DNA from: Chloroflexota bacterium
Lineage (GTDB): Bacteria > Chloroflexota > Anaerolineae > UBA2200
DNA: 64,000 nucleotides
Assembly: GCA_014360755.1 (NCBI GenBank)
Contig: JACIWX010000001.1
Location: 496,001 to 560,000 of the forward strand
Direction: 5' to 3'
This document shows, one piece after another, positions 1 to 7,686 of this stretch. The notes under the pieces were generated by a model. That model did no database searches and was not told where the DNA came from. It saw only the letters and a list, made by a program, of their open reading frames with translations. Both the position numbers and the translations under genes were made by a program. Position 1 is the first letter of the stretch; the number at the start of each line of letters is the position of its first letter.

Positions 1-318
1 GAGCAAGGCACCACTACCACCGCCCATGTAAAAGAGCCGCCTAATCCGATACTTGGCCACCAAATCCCGCAGATGCTTTCCAAAATGGAAAGAACTGCCG
101 GGCACATCCAACTCTACTGTCACCCCCTGTGCCCTGGCCCACTCCGCCAAGGACGGTGCGTTCGTGCTCAGCACAATTTGGGAAATGCCCGGCACTGTAC
201 GCGCTCGCTCGATGGTGTCCTGCGTGATCGCCAGACGAGCATTTGCCATCATCTGCTCGATCTCCGTCGCAGGATGGGTGCCGGTCATTACCAGTAGGAC
301 AGCCTCTTCCAATTCCAT
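1..318 (-). CDS. Nucleotidyltransferase-like protein, 5' part only
   Basis: The reading frame stays open from 318 down to the window edge (106 codons), so only the N-terminus is visible. The product starts [13 protein letters not shown] and contains [16 protein letters not shown] and, at the edge, [11 protein letters not shown]. The alternating hydrophobic strands and the GGGSG loop suggest a nucleotide-binding GT-A or NTP-transferase fold. I do not recognise a specific enzyme. GGAGG directly abuts the ATG at 318, which is too close. The TTG two codons later (312) has ideal spacing, so the true start may be 312. A TATAAT hexamer lies just upstream on this strand. The gene is divergent from pdxS. 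Function is inferred weakly. Confidence 0.55.
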   Translation of the reverse strand, partial: MELEEAVLLVMTGTHPATEIEQMMANARLAITQDTIERARTVPGISQIVLSTNAPSLAEWARAQGVTVELDVPGSSFHFGKHLRDLVAKYRIRRLFYMGGGSGALL

Positions 319-374
319 CCTCCGAAAAGCATTATAGCCCGCCAGCTACTCTTCTGTCAAGGCAACTGGCTTAC

Positions 375-403
375 TTGCCAATTGGTTAGAATCGAGGTAC
401 AAT
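375..403 (+). promoter_or_regulatory. Promoter of pdxST
   Basis: TTGCCA at 375-380 and TACAAT at 398-403 are separated by 17 bp, a good sigma-70 match. They lie 57 bp before the pdxS start. Seen by eye; no transcription start is known. Confidence 0.55.
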
Positions 404-459
404 ATGCTATAGAAGGAGCGAACTTGTATCACGATAAAGCTCCAAGGAGGGTGATGAGC

Positions 460-1347
460 ATGGCGATCGAGAAAGGAACATGGAAAGTCAAAGTAGGCCT
501 GGCGCAGATGCTCAAGGGCGGAGTGATTATGGATGTCGTTACACCTGAGCAAGCCAGGATAGCGGAAGATGCAGGTGCTTGTGCCGTGATGGCACTGGAG
601 CGGGTGCCGGCCGATATTCGGGCACATGGCGGAGTAGCGCGCATGAGCGACCCTGAGCTCATCCTGCGTATCATGGATGCAGTTAGCATTCCCGTCATGG
701 CGAAATGCCGCATCGGTCACTTTGTCGAAGCCCAAGTGCTTGAAGCATTGGGCGTAGATTACATAGACGAAAGTGAAGTGCTCACTCCCGCAGACGAAGA
801 ACATCATATTGACAAGCACCAGTTCAAGGTCCCCTTTGTCTGCGGCTGCCGCAATTTGGGCGAGGCGCTGCGCCGCATTGGCGAGGGAGCAGCCATGATC
901 CGCACAAAGGGAGAAGCGGGCACGGGGAATGTGGTGGAGGCGGTGCGCCACGCACGAGCCGTACTTGGTGCCATTCGTCGTCTACAGAGCATGGCTCCCG
1001 AGGAATTGATGGCTGCTGCCAAAGAGATGGGCGCGCCCTATGAACTCGTGGTTGAAGTGGCTAAACTAGGGCGGCTGCCAGTGGTTAATTTTGCCGCTGG
1101 TGGTATTGCTACGCCCGCCGATGCTGCGATGATGATGCAACTAGGCATGGACGGGGTCTTTGTCGGTTCTGGCATTTTCAAATCAGAAAATCCGGCACGC
1201 CGCGCCAAAGCGATTGTACAGGCCGTTACCTACTACAATGAGCCAAAGATTATTGCAGAAGTATCCAAGGGCTTGGGTGAACCCATGCGTGGTTTGGAAA
1301 TTGCGGTTATCCCGGAGGCCGAACGCCTAGCAGTGCGAGGATGGTAA
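460..1347 (+). CDS. pdxS: Pyridoxal 5'-phosphate synthase, synthase subunit PdxS
   Basis: PdxS is the TIM-barrel subunit that makes pyridoxal phosphate from ribose 5-phosphate, glyceraldehyde 3-phosphate and ammonia supplied by PdxT. The 295-residue product has the family length and opens [16 protein letters not shown]. The near-invariant segments [30 protein letters not shown] and [10 protein letters not shown] are present, as is the phosphate-binding GVFVGSGIF near the C-terminus. The frame is open further upstream, but AAGGAGG at 444-450 places the start at ATG 460 (spacing 9) or possibly ATG 454. pdxT follows after one base, as expected for a co-translated synthase/glutaminase pair. Confidence 0.97.
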   Translation: MAIEKGTWKVKVGLAQMLKGGVIMDVVTPEQARIAEDAGACAVMALERVPADIRAHGGVARMSDPELILRIMDAVSIPVMAKCRIGHFVEAQVLEALGVDYIDESEVLTPADEEHHIDKHQFKVPFVCGCRNLGEALRRIGEGAAMIRTKGEAGTGNVVEAVRHARAVLGAIRRLQSMAPEELMAAAKEMGAPYELVVEVAKLGRLPVVNFAAGGIATPADAAMMMQLGMDGVFVGSGIFKSENPARRAKAIVQAVTYYNEPKIIAEVSKGLGEPMRGLEIAVIPEAERLAVRGW

Positions 1348-1348
1348 C

Positions 1349-1942
1349 ATGCCAAGATATGGAGTTTTGGCCTTGCAAGGAGACTTTATCGAGCACGTGC
1401 AGGCATTGCGCAGCCTGGGGGTTGAAGCCATCGAGGTGCGACTCCCAGAACAGTTACAAGGTTTGGATGGTCTGATCATCCCAGGAGGTGAGAGCACCAC
1501 CATTGGCAAACTGGCAGTAGCATACAACTTGGTGGATCCCATACGCCGTATGGCCAATGAAGGCATCCCCATCTGGGGTACATGCGCCGGGATGATCCTA
1601 TTGGCAAAAGATGTCGGCCAAATCCAGCCGCTCATCGGGGTCATGGATATCACAGTCAAACGCAATGCCTTTGGCCGGCAAGTAGATAGCTTCGAAACGG
1701 ACCTGCTTATTCCCGCTTTGGATGCAGTGAGCACAGCCGAAGAGCGGGGGAAACCTTTTCGCGCTATCTTCATCCGTGCACCTTATATCCAGAAAGTAGG
1801 TCCTGGGGTGGAGGAACTGGCTCATCTAGCTGATGGAACGGTGGTTGCTGCTAGGCAGGGCAATTTGCTGGCTACAGCTTTCCATCCCGAACTGGCAGAT
1901 GACACCAGATTTCACCGCTACTTTCTCAAGATGAGGTCTTGA
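1349..1942 (+). CDS. pdxT: Pyridoxal 5'-phosphate synthase, glutaminase subunit PdxT
   Basis: PdxT is the class I glutamine amidotransferase that hydrolyses glutamine and channels ammonia to PdxS. The 197-residue protein shows GVLALQGDF at the N-terminus, PGGESTT around residues 45-51, the nucleophile Cys79 in GTCAGM, and a C-terminal FHPEL carrying the catalytic His and Glu. The start ATG lies one base after the pdxS stop codon, so translational coupling is likely. Nothing is missing or unusual. Confidence 0.97.
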   Translation: MPRYGVLALQGDFIEHVQALRSLGVEAIEVRLPEQLQGLDGLIIPGGESTTIGKLAVAYNLVDPIRRMANEGIPIWGTCAGMILLAKDVGQIQPLIGVMDITVKRNAFGRQVDSFETDLLIPALDAVSTAEERGKPFRAIFIRAPYIQKVGPGVEELAHLADGTVVAARQGNLLATAFHPELADDTRFHRYFLKMRS

Positions 1943-1964
1943 GGGCTATACCCTAAGGGAATCA

Positions 1965-2987
1965 ATGATCGTATCCTTTGGATTGCGCCATATCTGGTTG
2001 GTGCGACAACTGCAAAACGCTTGCACCATTGTTGATCTTAAAAGCGCTTTGCTGGATGAGCCGCCCACGCCTTTGCGCGCTGCTCTGCAGGGATACTTCC
2101 TGAAATCGCGTTTGGGCACTTTCACCTACGTTTTGCAGGCTCCTGATCATGATGCTGGCTTGCGCGGCTTTGCGCAGGCAAGGGGACATCCCTCTGGCTT
2201 AGTGTGGAACTTGCTATGCCTGGCTCCTGCGTTGGACTGCCAGACCAAGCCCATGCCATTGCTGGCCGAAGAAGCAGCTACTATTTGGTATCGCTTGCTG
2301 CTACACCTTTGCATCGCTGCAGGTGAACGCCACGTGCAGCGCCTGTTTGCCTGGGTGCCTGCAGATAGCCCAGCCGAAGAGGTGTTCCGCCAGGCTGGTT
2401 TTGCGGTGTACTGCCATGAACGGCTGTTTTGGCATCCGCCGGGAGAGGTGCGCTCAGGAACACCGAGCACGCGCATCAACCTACTGCGTCCAGAGAACCA
2501 GTTGGATGTTCAGAAATTGTACCATAGGGTCACTCCTCGATCGGTGCTCCAAGCAGAGGAGCTAAACAGCCAACAAGGCAATTCCTTGCCATACCAGCTG
2601 AACCTCCTAGGTTCTGAGCAAGGACATGTATTGTACGGCAATCGTGGGGAGATGGAAGGTTACCTGCACATCACTGCAGGACCGCGTGGTGTTTGTATGC
2701 GCTTGCTGACTCAGCCAGAGGCAAGCAATGGTGCAGCAGAACTGCTGGATCATGCTTTGGCGCTGCGTAGCCATTACCCATCACGGCCATTTTATTGTGC
2801 CGTGCGCGATTATGAAGGAGGTTTGCAAACCGCTTTGGAGGAAAGGGGGTTTGCATTAATAAATACTTATTCTCTACTGGTCAAGCATACCACTGTGCGC
2901 GTAAGGAAGCCGGTGCGCAAGCTAGTTCCAGCGCTAGAGAAAAAAGCAGAAATCGCACCTACTGTTTCGCGCAGCGAAGCAGAATGA
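1965..2987 (+). CDS. Conserved hypothetical protein, possible GNAT-like fold
   Basis: 340 residues; I do not recognise the family with certainty. Two similar halves of mixed alpha/beta character are suggested. In the first, RHVQRLFAWVPADSPAEEVFRQAGFAVY resembles the C-terminal part of an acetyltransferase, where a helix follows a strand and the protein ends in AGF. In the second, FYCAVRDYEGGLQTALEERGFALINTY repeats that arrangement. The tail (residues about 310-340) is basic then acidic and probably disordered. No signal peptide is visible. AAGGGA lies five bases before ATG 1965. The gene is 22 bp downstream of pdxT and probably co-transcribed. Function unknown; acetyltransferase-like is inference only. 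Parts of the first motif are given here in pieces: RHVQRLFAWVP and EEVFRQAGF. Confidence 0.6.
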   Translation: MIVSFGLRHIWLVRQLQNACTIVDLKSALLDEPPTPLRAALQGYFLKSRLGTFTYVLQAPDHDAGLRGFAQARGHPSGLVWNLLCLAPALDCQTKPMPLLAEEAATIWYRLLLHLCIAAGERHVQRLFAWVPADSPAEEVFRQAGFAVYCHERLFWHPPGEVRSGTPSTRINLLRPENQLDVQKLYHRVTPRSVLQAEELNSQQGNSLPYQLNLLGSEQGHVLYGNRGEMEGYLHITAGPRGVCMRLLTQPEASNGAAELLDHALALRSHYPSRPFYCAVRDYEGGLQTALEERGFALINTYSLLVKHTTVRVRKPVRKLVPALEKKAEIAPTVSRSEAE

Positions 2988-3029
2988 AGGGCGCGTATAG
3001 TATTCAGTTGTTACAAGTGAGGTTGTTCA

Positions 3030-4550
3030 GTGGCAAAATTGGAAATTACAGATGACTTGGATGCTCTGATTGCGGTCTTGCCGCCGCCTATAGCGGCAGC
3101 CTTGCAGGCAGCCAACCGCAGCGAGGACCTATTGGAGATCGTGTTGGACTTGGGACGGCGGCCGGAAGCCCGTTTTGTAGACCAAGAGATCGAACTGAGC
3201 AAGCAAGAAGTTACGCAAGCAGAAATTGATTATGTGGTCAGCCGCATTGGTGCTTTTGGCGATGACAACCGCGCCGGTATCGAGCGTACGCTTCACCGCA
3301 TCTCGGCGATCCGTAATCGGCAGGGGCGCATCGTTGGCTTGACCTGCCGGGTTGGCCGGGCGGTCTATGGCACCATTGACATCATCCGCGACATCGTGGA
3401 GTCCGGCAAAAGCATTATGCTATTAGGACGGCCTGGTGTAGGGAAAACGACCATGCTGCGTGAAGTCGCGCGCGTCCTGGCGGAGAAGAAGCGCGTCGTC
3501 GTAGTGGATACGTCCAATGAAATCGGTGGGGATGGCGATATTCCCCATCCAGCCATCGGACGGGCGCGCCGCATGCAAGTGAAAACACCTGCTATGCAAC
3601 ATGCCGTGATGATTGAAGCAGTTGAAAACCACATGCCCGAGGTGATTGTCATTGACGAAATGGGCACCGAACTGGAAGCCGCTGCAGCGCGTACGATTGC
3701 CGAACGGGGCGTACAGTTGGTAGCAACAGCCCATGGCAACACCCTAGAAAACCTGATGATGAACCCTACCCTGTGCGACTTGATCGGTGGCATTCAGACT
3801 GTAACTTTAAGTGACGAAGAAGCTCGTCGCCGAGGGACGCAGAAATCAGTCCTGGAACGCAAAGCTCCACCCACTTTCGACGTAGTGATTGAAATCCAGG
3901 ATTGGGATCGCTTGGCTGTTCGCCACGACGTCGCTGAGGCAGTGGATGCCATTCTACGTGGCCGTCAAATACCGCCGGAAATTCGCTATCGGGACGAGAA
4001 TGGGGAAATCCATATCGAAAGAGCGAGCGCTCGCCCTGAAGCGCCGCAAAGGGCACCGCTAACTGCCTTTGAGCAACCAGTGGAAACGCCTTCTCGCACA
4101 TTGCGCGTCTTCCCGTATGGCATCAGTCAGAACCGGCTGCGTCAAGCCAGTAAAGCACTGAACCTGCCGGTGGTGATCGTCAACAATCTGGGCGAAGCGG
4201 ATATCCTCATGACGTCCAAGAGCTACTACCGCAAGCGGCCACAGGCGATTACTGATGCGGAGCGTGCTGGCTTGTCCGTCTATGTGCTGCGCAGCAATAC
4301 CGTAACGCAGATGGAAAACTGCCTGGCTGACATCTTTGGCCTCGAGCCAGTTACTGACCCTTTCTCAGCCGCCATGCAGGAAACGCAGGAAGCCATTGAT
4401 AAGATTTTGCGTGGTGAGCGCTCATCGGTCGAATTGTCGCCACAGGACGCCTTTGTGCGCAGACGACAGCACGAAATGGCGCGCGCGGCAAATCTCATGT
4501 CATACAGCAAAGGGAAAGAACCCTACCGCCGAGTGCGTATCCACCAATAG
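3030..4550 (+). CDS. R3H-domain AAA ATPase (SpoIIIAA/Ycf45-like)
   Basis: 506 residues. A RecA-like ATPase core contains Walker [10 protein letters not shown] around residue 133, Walker [10 protein letters not shown] around 208, and [14 protein letters not shown] just after it. This arrangement is shared with SpoIIIAA and with algal and cyanobacterial Ycf45 proteins. The C-terminus (about 440-500) looks like an R3H single-stranded nucleic-acid-binding domain, with [19 protein letters not shown]. It is therefore a predicted nucleic-acid-associated ATPase of unknown role; it is not evidence for sporulation. The start is GTG at 3030 after GTGAGG. The stop codon overlaps a GTG (4550) that could serve tmk, so the pair is probably coupled. 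Confidence 0.85.
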   Translation: MAKLEITDDLDALIAVLPPPIAAALQAANRSEDLLEIVLDLGRRPEARFVDQEIELSKQEVTQAEIDYVVSRIGAFGDDNRAGIERTLHRISAIRNRQGRIVGLTCRVGRAVYGTIDIIRDIVESGKSIMLLGRPGVGKTTMLREVARVLAEKKRVVVVDTSNEIGGDGDIPHPAIGRARRMQVKTPAMQHAVMIEAVENHMPEVIVIDEMGTELEAAAARTIAERGVQLVATAHGNTLENLMMNPTLCDLIGGIQTVTLSDEEARRRGTQKSVLERKAPPTFDVVIEIQDWDRLAVRHDVAEAVDAILRGRQIPPEIRYRDENGEIHIERASARPEAPQRAPLTAFEQPVETPSRTLRVFPYGISQNRLRQASKALNLPVVIVNNLGEADILMTSKSYYRKRPQAITDAERAGLSVYVLRSNTVTQMENCLADIFGLEPVTDPFSAAMQETQEAIDKILRGERSSVELSPQDAFVRRRQHEMARAANLMSYSKGKEPYRRVRIHQ

Positions 4551-4561
4551 TGGGTTGTAAA

Positions 4562-5251
4562 ATGACCACAGGTTGTTTTATCACCTTTGAAGGTCCAGAT
4601 GGCAGTGGCAAAACAACACAAATTCAAGCCCTGCATGCGTATCTCGCCCGCGCAGGATATCGCGTCCTGCTTGTGCGAGAGCCAGGGGGGACAGAAATCG
4701 GCGACCAAATCCGCGCTATACTGCACGACATCAAAAATGTCCACATGTTGCCCCATGCGGAAGCATTGCTGTACTCCGCATCGCGCGCACAACTCGTTGG
4801 TCAAATCATTCGCCCGGCCCTAGAAGCCGGGTCTATTGTATTGTGTGACCGATATGCCGAGTCTACGCTGGCGTATCAAGGGTATGGACATGGCTTGGAC
4901 ATGGAGTTGCTGAAGGCCATTACTCTTTTTGCCACGGGCGGTTTACGATCCGACCTAATCATCTATCTGGATATCGATGTAGAAGAAGGCTTACGCCGCA
5001 GGCGGGGCAGTTTTCAAACGGGCGCAGGCGAATGGAATCGCATGGATCAGAAGGAGTTGGACTTTCATCGCCGCGTGCGGGCTGGCTACCTGGCGATGGC
5101 AACTGCTGAACCAGAGCGGTGGTTTATCGTAGATGCAACACGTTCCATTGCAGCGATACAAAATTCCATCCGGGAGCGGGTCAAGCAGCTTTTGACGGAG
5201 AAGCAAATCCAACCAGATCCTAATGCATTCGTACAACCCTCAGGGCCATAG
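4562..5251 (+). CDS. tmk: Thymidylate kinase
   Basis: Phosphorylates dTMP to dTDP. From ATG 4562 the product is 229 residues. It has the P-loop GPDGSGKT at residues 11-18, the LVREPGGTEIG motif, CDRYAESTLAYQG, and a DRxRR-like lid segment. An in-frame GTG at 4550 overlaps the previous stop codon and would add four residues (MGCK). ATG 4562 gives the usual short N-terminus before the first strand, but neither site has a clear Shine-Dalgarno. darA follows 22 bp later, as in the Bacillus tmk-yaaQ arrangement. Confidence 0.95.
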   Translation: MTTGCFITFEGPDGSGKTTQIQALHAYLARAGYRVLLVREPGGTEIGDQIRAILHDIKNVHMLPHAEALLYSASRAQLVGQIIRPALEAGSIVLCDRYAESTLAYQGYGHGLDMELLKAITLFATGGLRSDLIIYLDIDVEEGLRRRRGSFQTGAGEWNRMDQKELDFHRRVRAGYLAMATAEPERWFIVDATRSIAAIQNSIRERVKQLLTEKQIQPDPNAFVQPSGP

Positions 5252-5273
5252 AGGCTGGAGAGGAGGCTGGCAG

Positions 5274-5606
5274 ATGATGAAGCTCATCCTTAGCATTGTG
5301 CATAGCGATGACGCAGAAATACTCATTCGAGCTTTGGAACAAAGGGGCCACCGCTGTACCAAAATAAGCACCACTGGAGGATTCCTGCGCGAGGGAAATG
5401 CTACCATCCTGGTCGGCGCTGAAGCAGCACAGGTGGACGAGATCCTCGCCATTATCAAAGAGAACTGCCACGCCAGGACCCAGCTCGTGAGCCCCTTGCC
5501 ACCAGTGGCAGAAGCGGGGGAATTCTTTATCCCCCGCCCAGTGGAAGTACAGGTAGGTGGCGCAACGGTTTTTGTACTGAATGTGGAGCGCAGTGAAAAG
5601 TTCTAG
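5274..5606 (+). CDS. darA: Cyclic-di-AMP receptor, DarA/PstA family
   Basis: A PII-like trimeric protein that binds c-di-AMP; its downstream partners are unknown even in Bacillus. The 110-residue product begins MMKLILSIVHSDDA. It carries the family signature TTGGFLREGN at residues 33-42 and, further on, ILVGAEAAQVDEILAIIKEN. The family is about 109 residues long. The frame is open upstream to 5223, but AGGAGG at 5261-5266 sets the start at ATG 5274 (spacing 7). It lies immediately after tmk, the same order as tmk-yaaQ in Bacillus. Its stop codon overlaps that of the convergent fmdB-like gene at a CTAG palindrome (5603-5606). No c-di-AMP cyclase is in the window. Confidence 0.92.
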   Translation: MMKLILSIVHSDDAEILIRALEQRGHRCTKISTTGGFLREGNATILVGAEAAQVDEILAIIKENCHARTQLVSPLPPVAEAGEFFIPRPVEVQVGGATVFVLNVERSEKF

Positions 5607-6016
5607 AATTCGTCTTCTGCGCTGCCATAGCCGGTTGTTTCAGATGCAGCCCCTGGACCCAGTTCAGGCATGGCCGCTTCGATCTCTTCCGGCGATTGCC
5701 CAGATTCCAGACGGTCAACAATTTCGTGAAATTCGTCGCCCAGGTCTTCGCCTGCTTCGGCGGACATCTTCTTCATCCAGCGGGCAATGCTTCGTGGGTC
5801 ATTCTCGTCGAGGTCTCCGAGGGCAGCATCGTCAGCCAAGGCTTCCAGCCTTGCTTCTTCCGACTTGAGCACGGCGACACGAGAGACAAGGCGGTCAAGC
5901 ACATCATGCCCGCAATAGGTGCATTTTGGCTTGGCAGTTTCCACTTCGCTGAAACTGCGATGGAGAATCGCTACACGGCGATGGCATTTACGGCATCGGT
6001 ATTCATAGATCGGCAT
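5603..6016 (-). CDS. FmdB-family zinc-ribbon protein
   Basis: 137 residues. The first 45 residues form a putative regulatory zinc ribbon of the FmdB/CxxC_CxxC type: MPIYEYRCRKC, then CTYCGH about 20 residues later. The rest is acidic and helical (ALADDAALGDLDENDPRSIARWMKK, given here in part: DENDPRSIARWMKKMSAE) and ends in a low-complexity acidic tail. This long acidic extension is common in Chloroflexota relatives. GGGA lies upstream of ATG 6016. It is convergent with darA and divergent from gmk. The role is unknown; metal-binding regulatory function is only a family inference. Confidence 0.85.
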   Translation of the reverse strand: MPIYEYRCRKCHRRVAILHRSFSEVETAKPKCTYCGHDVLDRLVSRVAVLKSEEARLEALADDAALGDLDENDPRSIARWMKKMSAEAGEDLGDEFHEIVDRLESGQSPEEIEAAMPELGPGAASETTGYGSAEDEF

Positions 6017-6124
6017 AGAACTTCCCTACCTATGAAGTGAATTGGTCTGCTAAAATTATACATGGAGCAAAGCGCTGCTTCAAATACAAAGTCGTCAACG
6101 GCATCATCATGCGGAGCACAAGAG

Positions 6125-6799
6125 ATGGATACACACCCCCTCCTGGAACCAGAACCATCCCAAACCAGCACCGGAGGCAAGCCTGATCTGCGGCCATACC
6201 TCGAGCACCCTAACCCATTGCTGATCGTTATCTCTGGGCCTTCTGGTGTGGGCAAAGATAGCGTCATCAGACGCATGAAAGAATTGAATTATCCCTTCCA
6301 TTTCGTCATCACAGCCACAACTAGGCCGCCCAGGAAAGGCGAAAGGCATGGAGTTGATTACTTTTTCCTCTCCGAAGGCGAATTCGTACGTTTGATGCAA
6401 GAAGGAGCGTTCTTAGAACACGCTTGGGTCTATGGAGAGTATAAAGGCGTTCCGAAGGAACAAGTACGTCGTGCCTTGGCTAGTGGGCAGGACGTCATCA
6501 TGCGCCTAGACGTACAAGGCGCCGCTACGGTGCGGCGTCTTGTGCCAGATGCGATTCTCATCTTCTTGTTGCCTGGCTCGGAAGAGGAATTGCTCAATCG
6601 CTTACGCCAGCGCGGTACCGAATCGAGCGAATCTCTGCAACGGCGCCTTGCCACTCTACGTGAAGAGATGACGCATATCACCGAATTTGATTACGCCGTT
6701 GTCAACCGCGAAGGCCAGCTAGACCTTGCCGTTGAGAAGATCGCTGCCATCATCACCGCCGAGAAATGCCGCACAAAGCAGCGGGTGGTCCGCTTATAG
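6125..6799 (+). CDS. gmk: Guanylate kinase
   Basis: Converts GMP to GDP with ATP. The product has the P-loop GPSGVGKDS (residues 38-46), the GMP-binding ATTRPPRKGE and GVDYFFLS, EYKGVPKE, and the Asp-containing RLDVQGAATVRR. Open frame extends to ATG 6062, but a TAAAAT -10-like hexamer at 6051-6056 makes 6062 almost leaderless. GGAG at 6113-6116 stands 8 bases before ATG 6125, so 6125 is preferred. That leaves a roughly 30-residue Pro/Glu-rich N-terminal tail ahead of the catalytic core, longer than in Escherichia coli. Divergent from the fmdB-like gene; a Memo-family gene follows 14 bp downstream. Confidence 0.94.
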   Translation: MDTHPLLEPEPSQTSTGGKPDLRPYLEHPNPLLIVISGPSGVGKDSVIRRMKELNYPFHFVITATTRPPRKGERHGVDYFFLSEGEFVRLMQEGAFLEHAWVYGEYKGVPKEQVRRALASGQDVIMRLDVQGAATVRRLVPDAILIFLLPGSEEELLNRLRQRGTESSESLQRRLATLREEMTHITEFDYAVVNREGQLDLAVEKIAAIITAEKCRTKQRVVRL

Positions 6800-6813
6800 A
6801 AGGGAGGATGAAA

Positions 6814-7644
6814 ATGGCAATAGGGAATTCTAGCAGCGTACGCCATTCTGTGATCGCTGGGACCTGGTATCCTGGCAATGCCAAGCAGTTGCGAGCCATG
6901 ATTGACGAGTTCCTGAACAACGTGCCTCCGCAGAAATTGGATGGAGACTTGGTGGGGCTGATTGCTCCCCATGCTGGCTACATCTATTCCGGACAGGTGG
7001 CTGCGTATGCCTATGCCCAACTGCGCGGCAAACCTTTTTCCAGAGTGGTCATCGTATCCCCAGTACACCGCATCTATCCAGGACGTTTTGCAGTTACCGC
7101 CAAAGCCTTCTATGAAACTCCTTTCGGCCTAGTGCCCGTTGACAATGAATTGCTTCAGAAGGTGGAACAAAGCATCAAACTGAACCGCGTGTCACAGGAT
7201 ATGGAGCATTCGTTGGAAATCCAATTGCCTTTTCTACAACATGTTCTGGGCGATTTTGCGTTGACTCCGATTATGATGGGAGAACAGGATTGGGAATCCG
7301 CCTTAGAACTGGGCAAGGCACTAGCCAAAGCCATCGGTAAAGAACCCATCCTGTTGGTGGCTAGCACAGACCTCTCCCATTTCCATCGCTATGAGATTGC
7401 CGTGCGGTTAGATCAACTGGTCTTGGATCATATCACCGCCTATGACCCTGAGGGTCTGGCGCGCACGCTCGCCATGCAGAAGGCAGAAGCCTGCGGTGGC
7501 GGTCCGGTGATGGCTGTGATGGTCGCTGCCCAGCAACTCGGTGCCAATGGTGCTGTGTTGCTCAAATACATGAACTCCGGCGATGTAACCGGTGACCGTA
7601 GCAGTGTGGTAGGCTATGCTGCTGTGGCACTATTGCGACAGTAA
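6814..7644 (+). CDS. Memo-family protein (AmmeMemoRadiSam system protein B-like)
   Basis: 276 residues, matching the family size. Memo proteins are extradiol-dioxygenase-like folds with a conserved His/Cys metal site; in bacteria the role is unsettled. Visible motifs are AGTWYPGNAKQL, LIAPHAGYIYSGQVAAYAY, VIVSPVHR, MEHSLEIQLPFLQ, STDLSHF and CGGGPVMAVM, which contain the expected His49-, His92-type and Cys ligands. GGAGG at 6803-6807 sets the start at ATG 6814 (spacing 6). The AMMECR1 partner is absent from the window and the radical SAM gene at 12.5 kb is of another subfamily, so the full three-gene system cannot be claimed. Confidence 0.88.
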   Translation: MAIGNSSSVRHSVIAGTWYPGNAKQLRAMIDEFLNNVPPQKLDGDLVGLIAPHAGYIYSGQVAAYAYAQLRGKPFSRVVIVSPVHRIYPGRFAVTAKAFYETPFGLVPVDNELLQKVEQSIKLNRVSQDMEHSLEIQLPFLQHVLGDFALTPIMMGEQDWESALELGKALAKAIGKEPILLVASTDLSHFHRYEIAVRLDQLVLDHITAYDPEGLARTLAMQKAEACGGGPVMAVMVAAQQLGANGAVLLKYMNSGDVTGDRSSVVGYAAVALLRQ

Positions 7645-7686
7645 AGGCGGGTTGCTGGCAGTGCAAAGTTGTGGCAAGGGGATCAC

